Shown: piece by piece, positions 1 to 12,019 of the stretch
Position numbering within the stretch: the stretch's first letter is position 1
Layout of the letters: every line of letters begins with the position of its first letter
NCBI GenBank assembly: GCA_017590115.1
Contig: JAGGNK010008226.1
Coordinates: forward strand, 5,416,283 to 5,480,282
Direction: 5' to 3'
Source: Montifringilla adamsi
Taxonomy: Eukaryota > Chordata > Aves > Passeriformes > Passeridae
DNA length: 64,000 bases
Position numbers and translations under genes: made by a program
The notes under the pieces: model-generated
The model's input: only the letters and a program-made list of their open reading frames with translations
The model's database searches: none
Told to the model about the DNA's origin: nothing

Positions 1-1125
1 TATTTTGGGTAAGCTGTTTTCCAAATAAATCTGAACTAGAATTTAATGAAACATAGCATCTGAAGCCTTCAGAGATTTATTTTCCTTCTAAAGCCCAGGA
101 AATGTTTGGCACCAAGCTGAATACTACCATAAAGAGCACAGAAGCTTTGCCATGTGGTCCTCTGAGGACCTACTTGTATTTTTGTGGTATTTCATCTGTG
201 GTTTATGTGCATTTATCATTGCCATCCATGTAATTCCAGGAATGGATATCGTTAAATATTTCCCAAATGAAAATGAAGAGGTTTACAGACTTTTTCTACC
301 CAAATGGGTGGCTCTAACTCAGAGAGGATGCAGTGGTTAATCTCTTTTCCCAGTGTGGCATCTGAAGGAAGTGCTGCAAAACACAAGACACTGATTCAAT
401 TCCTAAAACTTCTCATTTTCTCATTTTCAGGTCTGAGATAAAGCAGCTTAAAAATTACCTGTTTTCCTACATCTACCAAAATTAAATTAAGCCCCCTACT
501 TCTATGTGTTAGTTCTGATATTTTAAGGAGAAGTTTGTATAAAAGTCAAAGAAAAAAAAAAAAACACAGAGAAAAAGCCTGTTAACAATGGGAGATAAAT
601 TCTTCAGGGAGAACAGAACAATGGGAAAACATGAGAATACAAACATGGTCACTGACCTGAGTTATAACCCTTGGCAAGAAAAGGTTTCAATGCATTTTAA
701 AGTAAGATGGAATTTGAAGTAGCCTGAAGCTTTAAAACCTTGCCAGGAAATGTTAAGATCTGCAGAGCACCTTGAACCAGCATCCTGCTAATCCCTTCAC
801 ACTGGAAATTCCACCAGTTCCTGCAGAATAAGTGCCCCTATCTCCCTATCCCTGGTGCTTTTTAAACTGAGGATATTTCCCTTGGTGTGACGCTCATCAG
901 GGAATAAACCTCTCCTCCAGATTGGAATGAGAAGTGGAAAGTAGAGGAAAAAATATGGAAAAAGTGCTTATTAAAATATAAAACCTTCCCACCTAAATTA
1001 CATTCTTGAGTATCCATGGTTTCAACTGGGTTTAAATAAATTTCAGCTTAAGTTGCTTATAAAATATGGGAAGTTTTAGTTATCCACAGCTTAAAATACT
1101 CTGGCCTTAAATAGGGGGAAAGATA

Positions 1126-1188
1126 CCATAAAAAAAATAAAATAAAAAGAAGAAGCAGAAGAGGAAAAAGAAGAGGAAGAAGATGAAA
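1126..1188. repeat. Polypurine stretch
   Basis: Almost pure A/G sequence with AAATAAAATAAAAAG and GAAGAGGAAAAAGAAGAGG segments. Confidence 0.8.
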
Positions 1189-2490
1189 ACCCATACTGCT
1201 ACTTCTCCCTGCTCTCTAATTTTCTGATATCAGCTTATCTGAAGCTAAAAAAAAAGCTTTTACTGGGTAAAAAGAAGCAGGTGTCTGTGTCTAATCAGCA
1301 AAAAATACTATGTGAAAAACAGCAGTTTAATCAATGAGAAGTTCTTCTTAGAAATGTTTCTGAAGGAAAATAAAGAAATTTATGCTACAATTTCTCTTCT
1401 CAAGCTTCAAGTCTATTTTTTTTTTCTGAAGGTGCTTTATTTCCCTATGGCCACTTCAAAAAACTGTTTCTAGAAAATAAAAACGTATAGACTCAATCCA
1501 TTATTTAGTAATTAGATTTCCTATTAAATTTCTGTGGGAAAATTATCATTCCTAGCAGATGGGTACAGTTATCACCAAGTATTCTATCAAATAATATGGA
1601 CCAAGATCTTTCCTCAGTAAGGTGTTTACCTGAATTTTAAAAATCCATATTGAATTACTGGAAAAAGCAGATTCAACTTATGCCATGGGTACTTAAATTA
1701 TCTTCATAAGCAGGAGACTGAAGCAGCTAATGAAAACTGGAAGCCAGGGCTAAGTATTTTTCCCTTCACAGAATATTCAAGAATAACTCCAAGCCTAACC
1801 CAGTTTGTGTTTCACTTGCAGCCAAATGCAAAAATATTTCTCAATATACAATATCTTACAAAAAAAAACCAAACCCCAAGCCTTTTGGACAGAGGAAAAG
1901 GGGCTTGTTTCTGTCACTCACAAATCAGTTATTCCCAAGTGTCAAAGCTGAAAAATGTAATTCAGCTAAACCAAATGAGCTGCTTATTAGGTATCCAGAA
2001 AATAATATGGAAGTTATAAATGCCTTTACAAATACTATGACTTTGCATTTTAATTCATGTTTCTCTTCCAAATTAGATATGTGCAAGGCAGAATAAAAAC
2101 TTGCTCACAGTATCAGTGTTCTAAAAGCCTTCTTCTATAATGAGGAGAAAGATGATACTACCAAAATGTACTCAAATAAAGAAAGAAACTCCAGTCTTCT
2201 GCCACAAATCAGCTGGAGCAGCAGTAAAAATACACCAAATATCAAACCACCTCTGCTTAAATTCTTTTCCATTCCCAGCAGGATGATAAAAAAAATCATT
2301 TTACCAAAGGAAGTTTGGGGGGGGAAAAAAAAAAAAAAAAAAGCATTACTCATCACAGGTATTTATAGCAACCACTGCCAGTAGGGAAGAGCTAAAACAC
2401 ACAGGCTGCAAGTAAATCTTCAATAATTTTGTCTTTTCCTTGTGATTTGATAATGCAGCTTTTCAAAGGGAACAAAGATGTGGAAAGACA

Positions 2491-2838
2491 ATCATGGAAC
2501 CATGGAATGGGTTGGGTTGGAAGGGACATCAAATCCCACCCAGTGCCACCCCTGCCATGGCAGGGACACCTTCCCCTGTCCCAGGTGCTCCAAGCCCTGT
2601 CCAGCCTGGCCTTGGGCACTGCCAGGGATCCAGGGGCAGCCACAGCTGCTCTGGGAAATCCAACCCAGCCCCTCCCCACCTTCACAGGAAACAATTCCTT
2701 CCCAATCTCCCATCCATCCCTGCCCTCTGGCAGTGGGAGCCATTCCCTGTGTCCTGTCCCTCCATCCCTTGTCCCCAGTCCCTCTCCAGCTCTCCTGGAG
2801 CCCCTTTAGGCACAGGGAGGTCTCCTTTAGACACAAAT
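2491..2838 (-). mobile_element. CR1 LINE 3'-end fragment
   Basis: Reads, from left to right, the reverse complement of a CR1 3' end: ATGGAATGGGTTGGGTTGGAAGGGACAT, then CCCTGCCATGGCAGGGACACCTT, CCAGCCTGGCCTTGGGCACTG and a TGTCCTGTCC-type segment. CR1 is the dominant avian LINE and is usually 5'-truncated as here. The 3' end faces left. Confidence 0.9.
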
Positions 2839-4234
2839 GCCTGTGTTTGCAGACATGGCATTGCTTTGGATTTATTTGCTTTATTGTTACTTGGGTAATC
2901 TTCAGTATCTGGATTTCTCCAACCAGGACAATTAGGAAGGGAAATAAACATAGATTGATAAATTATCCACTCTTAATTATCATATAAGTGACAAATACTA
3001 ATGAATTTTATCCCCTAAGGCAGAGAGCCTCAATTAATATTATTTTATGCCTTGATTTCTCTTGATGATGTTAAATTACTCCTGGTTGTACCACTATTGC
3101 AGTTGGATCTCCAAAATATGGGGCTCTACTAACGTGGCTCATGCCCTTGAGAAATCCCACCTTAATCCTCACATTCAGGCAGGACTGGGAGGAAAATCAG
3201 GGCCCACACAATTCAAGGGCAAAAGAGAAGCAGATCCTGCAAAGTCTTATCCAATTCTAAGCCTGTCCTTCTCTGGAATAAAGCACACACCAACTGGTTC
3301 ATTTCATGTTTTCATTATTTCAGATAATCTAAACAGGAAAAATGAGAAACCAAAACAAACCCTGAAAAGCTTTGGAAAAACTTAATTATTCTGCAAATTC
3401 TCTGAGAATTGAGGCAGTGCCAGTTACCTGGGGAGAGCCCTGAGCTTCTCAGCTGACTTTGCATCAGATGATGAGGTTGGGCAGAGAGAGGATTTTGTAT
3501 TATTCTGGGGAGAGCACCACAGTCCCACAAACATTGTGACAGCTCCATGGTGAAATCCAGATCACTGGACAGGGGCAGCAGCCCATAAAACTGCTTGTCA
3601 CCATCCCCACAGCATAACATGCTCACAGAATTCCAGTGGCACAGCAGTGTCTCTGAGCTGGCCAAGTGTTTTCCTTCATGTACAGCTCTGAACAGCAGGA
3701 AAACACAGCAGCCTCCACCCCAGTGCCTTCTGCCTTTCCCAGCACGCTGCAACCTCCTGTGCTGAGCAGCAAAGAGAAACCACCAGGGACCTCATTACCC
3801 ACCTGGCACATCAGCCACCTGCAGCACCTGTCCCTGCTTAAAGCAAATTCCCTCTAAATATGAGTGAAATTCAGAAATCTTCATGCACTGCAACCCCAGT
3901 GACCTGCGGATTCCAGGTTTAGAAAAGTTTTAATGCTATTCATTTTTAACTAAGCCCCAAGAAAACTGTTTTTAAAGAAAAATAAAGGCAAGCTTTTTTT
4001 TTTTTTTTTTTTACAGTAGTAGTAACCCTATGTGGTGAGGGGGTTTAGGGAATTGCTGTATCTATAGTTTCAGTAAGGGTAAAAAAAAAATTGGTCTAAT
4101 CCAAGCTTTGGGAAATTTCAGGAAGAGCTGAGTGGCATTTTTCTTCTGCTTTGCTCCCCAGTAAAAGACTGTGCCCTTGGCTTCTCTGGAGATTATATTT
4201 AGAAGAAACAACAGCCACTGGAAACACTCTATTT

Positions 4235-4290
4235 TTATATACATACATATAGATATATACATATATATATATAATATATTTACATATCAC
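4235..4290. repeat. TA-rich microsatellite
   Basis: Interrupted TATACATA and ATATATATATATA runs. Confidence 0.8.
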
Positions 4291-5690
4291 CTCTCTATTT
4301 ATTTTAACACATTACTGGTGATGACAGGACTGGATGGACTCCTGGTCTAAACCAGTGTGGTCTTGTGTTTAAATAAATTGAACTTCAACAGCAGCATGAA
4401 ATTAAGTAGCCAGAACCAACAGAGAACTCAGAAGTTTGCATCACAGTCCTTGGTTTTATGCCATTATATAAACAGGACTGTAATAAAATAACTAAGCATT
4501 CCTCTAGAACCCCCCGAATATCATCTGCATTCCATTTCTGTGATCATAAGGGGTTTTTTTCGTAGCAGAAATGTCAAGTAAAGAAGCAAACTGCCTTGGT
4601 GGGCTCTCCAAAGACAATAAATATGAAGGCTGCAGGTGAGAGCTCACCTTGCACACAGCCCCGTGGATTTGGATTGGAAAGGAAGGGCTCATTCCCACTC
4701 TGTGCTGGCTGCCTGCCACTCCCCCTTTTCCAGCTGCCTGTTCCAAAGTGTAGCCTCAGCTTTCTGACCAACTTTAATGCATCCAAACAAACACTGGAAA
4801 AAAAATTAGGAGGGGGTATGCATTTCCCCAGAGAGTAACTTAGAGAGGTGTTTGAGCAGAGGCACAGTGGTTTAAAAATTGGTTGAAAAATCAAAAATTA
4901 ATTGGTTAAAATCAATCCCTCCTCCAGAGTGAACCATATGGAACCACTGCTGATCAGAGCTCATCCCTCCTAGTCCCAGCCTTAGCCCCCTAAGCATCAA
5001 ACCCCTTCAGCTGGGGAGAAACACAAAGGAGGGGTCTAAAATGAAAGATAAATTAAAAAAACTTCAGAGATCTTTCACTGTTGGCTCGGTGCTGATATCC
5101 TGTTTATGACTTTAAGTGTTGAGCTTTATCATGCAAAGTAACAATTTTAGTCTGGACAGACTGTAATTCAGAGAACAGCCTCAAAAATAAAGTGGGAAAC
5201 AGAAGCATGAGAAATGGGACAATGGCATTTGGTCCTGCAAAGCACCTAAACACATTTTTAATCTGAAACAAAAGAAGCTAAACAGGATCGTATGTTAGAG
5301 AGTTCTGAAGTGAAGCATTTTTTGGATGGTATAATCACTGCTTCTGAAAAAAAAACTGCCTCAGGGAAAGGGTTTCACTTGAAACCACACTTTCAATTAA
5401 CCACTGTCATTAACTACAGCCAGACAACAAAGGAAAAAAGCAGCTTGCTGTGAGAGCTTCCTTGCAGGCTGGTTGTGGAGGGAGCAGGGAAAGGAGCTGC
5501 CTCCACCTTTGCTTGCTCAGAGCCAGGATCTGCACTCCAAGTCTGGAGATTTTCCCAACTAGCCCACGAACCCAAAGGTTATCCATCAATCTTCCTCCCT
5601 TCCCCAACCCCAGTGTTTCCCCTTCATTTGAATTACATGAGCTGACAAAGCAGTCAGAACCAATAAGTATCCACTGGTTCTCTTTATTCA

Positions 5691-5870
<180 letters not shown>

Positions 5871-6608
5871 TTAAATTTTAATTAAACAGGAGAAAAAAAA
5901 AAAAAAAAGACCCCAACAAAACAACACAAAACAAACAAGTATTGAGAGTTTCTGGATTTCGGCAGTGCCAAGCTGGCTGGGTCCTCGCTGGGATAAAGGA
6001 GCAGAGCGGGGCTGAGGGCAATGAGGAATGGCAGCTCTCAGAAAATCAATGAGGCAGTGCAGATTTACACCGTTTGCAGGGGCTCAGATAGTTATTACTG
6101 CTCGCTCTGTGCTTCAGTTTTTCACAGATATGCACAGTATTTCCTGTCGAGTGCTTTTCACGACTAAAACACACTTTTTATTTTTCTTTTTGGTGTTTTC
6201 TTTTTAATCTCTTGCTTGGATTTTTTTTCCCCTCCCTGTACTCATTCCAAGCTACTGTAAGAAATTATGTTTCTAATTAAAATCTCTTCTGGAAACTTCA
6301 CTCAGAGTTCCTCCCATTGCACAACAGCATCTGTTCCAGAGGTCCGGGAGCCCAGAGAGAGCTGAGCTCTGCAGAGGTGGTGCTTAAACATAAACAAAGC
6401 AATTTGGAACCAAGGACCATCTCCCTAAACCCCAAATTCTGCACATCCTTGAGGACAGAAAAGCAAATGCCATTACTTCAGCAAAGCAGTGCTTGGAACT
6501 CTGGCTTTGGGAGATAAGAGGTTGGGAAAAATCTGTTTTGTGATTATCAGACAAATGTTTGGCTTTTTAATCACTCACCAAAATGTCATGAGGTTATCAA
6601 AGTATAAA

Positions 6609-6764
6609 AGAATCATTTATGTTGGGAAAGCCCTTGAAAATCATCAATTCCAACAACTCCCTCAGCACTGCCATATCCACCACTACTGTCCCCAAGTGCC
6701 ACATCCACAGCTCTGTTAAATCCCTCCAGGGATGGGGACTCTGCCCTGGACAGTGGGAATGTAC
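6609..6764 (-). mobile_element. CR1 LINE 3'-end fragment (divergent subfamily)
   Basis: Has AAAGCCCTTGAAAATCATCAATTCCAAC, GTGCCACATCCACAGCTC and CCCTCCAGGGATGGGGACTCTGCC, typical of an older CR1 subfamily in reverse orientation. Its right end meets an 18-bp tandem triplication. Confidence 0.8.
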
Positions 6765-6766
6765 CT

Positions 6767-6820
6767 GGTTGTATTTAACTTTCAGGTTGTATCTAACTTT
6801 CAGGTTGTATTTAACTTTCA
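6767..6820. repeat. 18-bp tandem triplication
   Basis: Three copies of GGTTGTATTTAACTTTCA (6767-6784, 6785-6802, 6803-6820). The middle one differs by a single C. It abuts the truncated end of a CR1 fragment. Confidence 0.95.
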
Positions 6821-7887
6821 GGTGAAGTTTTTTTGCATTATTAGGCACAAACTGGCAATGTGTGAGATTTCCCACACTCCTCCTTAGTTCACAACAAACT
6901 AAAATCCCTCAGGAAAAATGTGACAGGCTGTCAATTCATGCTGCTGTTTCTTTGGTTATCCTTAGGAAGTTCTCACACAAATCCAGGGCCAAATGTCTCC
7001 TTCAGAAGTAGTAAAGACAAAAGGTAAAAATTAATATATTTTCTGAAGCACCAAGAGTGATCTTAGTGTTACGTAAGAGCTGAAATGTAGACAGCTCCTC
7101 ATTTCAAAGAGCTTTCAATTCAATTATCCAAAACAGAGAAGAAACAGGATGTGTAATGAAAGGCAGAGGAAGGAATAGCTGGGAGGATTTTGGGTTGATT
7201 GTCTGATTGTTTTAATTTCATTTCCTTATAGAGTGTTGCATCTTTCATCATACTCCAAGTGGAAGAAGTCTCAGGCTCTGACAGATCTCTGCTGGGAGTA
7301 AATTACATTGTTTGGAACTGCCTTTTTTAACAAGTTTGGTCCTCAAGACAGGTTTGGAAATCAATCTCATGGTGCAATCCTGTGAATGCTTAGGCACTTT
7401 GGGGTATATTCCTCTGTGAACAATCTCAAATTCTCCAGAAGTTACCCAGAGCTACCCGTGCCAGGTCTGAGCTGAAAATAAAGGCGAGCTGCAAAATAAA
7501 AGCAAGCTGGTTTTGCATGCTCAGTTCACAAAATATCATTCAATCTACCATTTGTGCTGCCCCTACCAAAGCCAGGGGGAGATCTACAGGTACTGTGGGA
7601 GTTATAAAATAAAAGGTGAAGAGTCTGTGTTTCACATCCTGTTCTCTGCTGCCAAACTGCAGCAAAGGTTCCTGGATCTACCCCACGTGTCACTTCCCTG
7701 CTCCACGGGCTGCACAGGCACAGTCCCAATCTGCTGGAGCCCTGGATGCTGAGAGTTTCAGAGTTTCTGTGCTGACAGGCACTGACCCCCAAGAGAGCAC
7801 TGCACTGACCTGAGGCCGTGGAGAAGGTTAAAAAATGGAATTATAGCACTGGGATTGTGGGTGTGGAGTTTGGATAGAAGTGTGTGA

Positions 7888-8287
7888 TGTCACAGGGTGG
7901 AAAACTTAGGGTTTAAGGGTTTAGAATATAGTAATATGTATAAAGCAAGATGGGAGGTTTTAGGGCCTTTAGGCTGGTCCTTCTTCTTGACCTGCTTCTC
8001 CATGGGTTTGGGTGGTTTTGTCTAATTGGATAAAAAAGACTGCATTGCAGGGCACAGGTGGTTGGTTATTGGGTTAAGAGTGAAAATAATTTAGGTGTCC
8101 TTTCTTAATTGGACAGTTTATCCTTAAAAGACCTTGTATAAAGAGAGAAACACACGTCTCCATTTTTAGTTTGTTAGAGTGAAGTGCTGTAGAACTCAGT
8201 TTGTGAGGCTGTAACATAGACAAGAACTAATAAACATCTGAGTCCCAACAAGAAATTCCATCTCACAATTTAATCCTGACCTTGGCA
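7888..8287 (+). mobile_element. Solo LTR of an endogenous retrovirus, copy A
   Basis: Starts TGTCACAGGG and ends CTTGGCA. It has a TATA-like TATAAAG at 8137-8143 and a poly(A) signal AATAAA at 8229-8234, spaced as in an LTR. It is roughly 90% identical by eye to the reverse complement of 50317-50722, and these shared boundaries define the element. No target-site duplication could be seen. An 82-bp segment just left (7806-7887) starts TGACCTGAGGCCGTGGAGAAGG like the LTR at 34996, so the true 5' end may be 7806. No internal viral coding sequence is present. Confidence 0.8.
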
Positions 8288-11200
8288 GAAAAAAGAAGCA
8301 AAGAATTCACATCTACCCACCACTACCCTTGGCTGTGCAATGCCCCATTTTGATGAAACCTGTAGGAAATGCACTATTTTTGAGCCTGGCAGCTGCCTGT
8401 CAGAGCAGTTCAGTGACATTCACCTGCCCATGCAGGTGTGAGAAGCAGGTTTAGTTTTATTCAGAGTGAAATGTTATTAATTCACTGTAAAACTGCAGAA
8501 TTCCTAGGTCGCCTGTGGATTTAGGCTGCAAGATGGGTATTTCCAGGCTGAAAAAAATTCCCAGTGTTCTGGTGTTTATCTCTGTTTCTAGAGAAATTGA
8601 AGCTTAATAATAAATGTTCATGTGGATCTCAGAGAAAGGTGCTTAACTGCTCTTTATTTTTCTAGGATGAATTACTTGTGTTGTCTATGGATATATCAGA
8701 TTACCAGGCCTGTATTCGGAATCAGCTCAATTTAGCAGGAGCTGTCAATAAAACCAAGATTGGGCTATGTGGGCAGGCAGGGACTACAAGAGGCAGAACA
8801 GGTAACTCTGATGAAAACCCTGCAATGCTCCCAACCCTCTCCTTTCTCAACCTGCTCAAGCATTACCATATTCCAAGTGAAATCATAAAGACGTTTACCA
8901 TCAATTCAATAGCATCCTGCAATTTATATTTACAGTTATCCATACAAATTAATAGGAGAACACCTGCTTTCTCTAGACTTTAAGCTGTGACTTCATTAAC
9001 TAACCCAATCAATTGTTTTTTTATGTTGGTAAGAAAAAAAACATGAATATTTTGCTTCAATACTTGACTGAAAATAAATGAAAATACTTTCTTCCACCGT
9101 TGGCTCCTCTTTCTCCAGTGGGCATCCCAAAGTGGGAGCAGAGCAGCAGGATTTGCATTCAAAGACCTTTAGATATTTATTTATTTTACATGTTGGGATT
9201 CATGCAGTTTTCCACAAGAGAAGAATTTAGATTTTGCTTTAAAATAAAATTATGTTTTCTATTTATAGCCATAATATTTGAATATTAACACTTTAGGAAT
9301 ATAAATGTTTTCCACATGCATATGAATTCCAACATCAATAAAGGGATGAAAAGAGGAGCATGTAGACCAAAACAACAATTTGTAATGTACAGAGATGGTG
9401 GGGACAAATTTTTCAATAGAGCTTCTTCTGATTACCTCAGATTTACTCATTGTAATACAACAAAATCCACCTGAAGTTGCCATATCACTACTGAAAAAAA
9501 AAAAAAAATTCTGAGTCATACTGAGAATTTAATTTTGGATAAATTATTTTGTTGGGGTGTGTGTCCCCTGCTTCTTAAAGCTACTGCAGATAACCAGGAC
9601 AGCCTACTCTTGAAAAACATACAGGAAAAGAAACTGATTTATGGCATTCATAAAAGCTTTACTTTTTAAAGTATTGCTTTAATACGTTTCATTTGACTTG
9701 AAGAAATATTTCATGAAACAATGAAAATTGCCACCCAATCAGTAGGGCTGTCTTAATGATTTTGTACTCTCTGTGCCAGTTTGAAAAAACCTTGGGGAAC
9801 CCACAGAAACTGGACAGCAGGAATGACCAGAGATTGTGTGGATCTATTGCATAATGGATTCAGCTGAAAATGACACAATTATTTGGTTGTTTATTTAACC
9901 AGCTGAAAATTTAGTAATTATAAAACACAGAGGACTCAACTGTGGCTTTGAGACATTGAAATACATGTCCTGTGTACATAAGAACTCAGTAAATAAATGC
10001 ACCTACAGCATTTCTGGTCTAGAGGGACAAAAAGCAAACCTGCAGCTTGAAGGTGCAGAGAAGAGGCTCTTGTGGACTTTTCTTATCCCCTAGCCCATAT
10101 TCAAGCATGATTTTGTGTGTGATTTGCAGCCATAGATAGATATTCATAGATAGATATTCTTTAGAAATGAGCATTAATAAGATGTCTGGATCAAATGAAT
10201 TCATTCCAGTAAAAAAGAGACAGGGCTTGGATTCAGAGTTAATAACATTTGTCTGTGGAAGTGTGTTCCTCTGAGCTTTCCTGCAGCAATGCTAAATGGC
10301 CACATCTCAGCGTCCAATATTATCAATTATTCTTCCCCCAGGAGTCCCAGCAGGGCACCAAGGCAGTTCTGGTACCTGGGCACTGGGGGAAATCCCTGTC
10401 CCTTAAAATCAGCAGGAGAAACACTCAGGAATCAGCTCAGTCTCCACCTCAGATCTTCAAATCTGAATTTACCTCTTATTCTGGGTCTGCCCACAGCAAG
10501 AACAATACCTGGAGGTGCAGCTGAGCTCCCTCCTCGAGGCAGCAGGGGCTCACTTTGCAGTCTCAGTGTGGGGGATATTTGAAAGCACTTTCATCCTTGT
10601 GATGGCTTCATCCTGTTGCTGCAGCATCTTCAGTTTAAGCTCTGGTCAAAGCCCCACCTTTTGCAGAGCCAGGAGGTTTCCTTCACTCCTGCAGAATAAT
10701 TACAGCTGCTGTGCTGCAATCTCAGCTGTTCTGCATCACACAGCTGTGTGAGCAGGCAAGGAAAACACTTGTGCTCATCTCTGTTGCCTAAATTACTCAT
10801 TTATTTTATTTCCTTCTGGTCTAAATAAAGAATGCCAGATAAGTCCAGACTGCCTTTATGGCTCTTGTATCTAATAAAGATGCATTTAGGAAATCATTCT
10901 GTCCTCCTCTTTCAGAGGCAAAGCAGACAAACAATTCTTTTACTTAAAGAGAATTTTCCATCAAGTTTGGAATATGTTCAGCTTTTCAAATGGAAGGGCA
11001 GAGAGAAGCATCATGTTTCCTCTTCAGCCCATATCACAAAAGCCATACCTGAAATCCTCTTCAATTCCTACAAGTCTGTGCTGGTCTAACTCCTCATGAG
11101 CAGAGATACTGGGATCTGGAAATGGAGAAATATCAGCTTTGTGCAGTTTGACAATCTCCTATCCCAGGGGAGACACAGGATTTAAATCTTCTTTAAACAA

Positions 11201-11958
11201 AGCACTTCAACATTCAACTAAAAGGCAAAACTGTGAATTTACCATCAGATACAGGTAAATTAAGCACACAAGAGTATATTTTGTGGAAATTAAGACTATA
11301 ATATTCATTATACCAGTCATACTATTCTTAGGTCTTGATGGTCCTGCACAAAAGTTTCTTAATGAGGCCAATATCATAAATTTCACCCTAGCAGCTAAAT
11401 TTAGATGTTTTCCTATGAAAAGTGTGGTTGATAATTCATCTTCCAACAGCAGAAACTTTTAATGGGAACTCTGGCAGTCTAATTTCTGTGGCTAAAGTTC
11501 TGCTTAGGTCACAGGTAGGCAAAGTACTTTAATACTGTAATGCACCTGCAAGGTGAAATAACAGTAAAAGCACATTTCTGACAGCCTTCACCTTGCTGAA
11601 AATATCTTTTGATTATGTTTCTGTGATGGACAGCCTTTGCAGGGGCTAAGTTCAACAGAGTAAACTTTTTCTTTTTTCTAAATAATTTGTTATATATATA
11701 TATAAAACATAATTAATTTATATTTATTTATGAGGGCATGGGGGGGGAGATGTGCAAATTTGGTCTCTAAATGTTGCTGTTTTGATGATGTGATCATGGA
11801 GGTGTGAAATTCCCACAGATGTTCATGACTCACACTCCACAGTTGCTCTGGCCCAGCTTTTCCCTGGAAAAATGTCCATGGATTTCAGTCTGAGTGTTTT
11901 TCTGACTCTGCTCATATCTGAATTGTTGCTAACAACAATAAAAAGTTTCCTTTCTGAC

Positions 11959-12019
11959 CTGAATTCAGGCCACCAGCCACCCTACACCCCAGATCATCTG
12001 AAGCAGCATCTTGGGGCAG
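11959..12019 (-). CDS. CPXM2: Candidate CPXM2 exon 3 (linker before the discoidin domain)
   Basis: Between exons 2 and 4, mammalian CPXM2 has a short linker containing AANDDHSVRVA. The minus strand here encodes AASDDLGCRVA, sharing seven of eleven positions with identical spacing. The candidate exon has acceptor AACTTTCAG and donor TTCAG|GTCAGA. It enters in phase 0 and leaves in phase 1, exactly what exons 2 and 4 require, and the split codon would read Asp just before the CPPLG of exon 4. Against it: the six residues after RVA do not resemble the mammalian EDVRE segment, and the acceptor tract is weak. The frame is also open upstream, but other acceptors there give the wrong phase. Confidence 0.5.

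Noticed and set aside
9440..9520. Strong polypyrimidine-AG acceptor on the minus strand
   Set aside because: The T tract is a homopolymer; in the needed phase an immediate stop codon follows.
10560..10660. Minus-strand LKMLQQQDEAITRMK peptide resembling a coiled coil
   Set aside because: Only about 30 codons between stops, with no recognised homology and no good splice pair.
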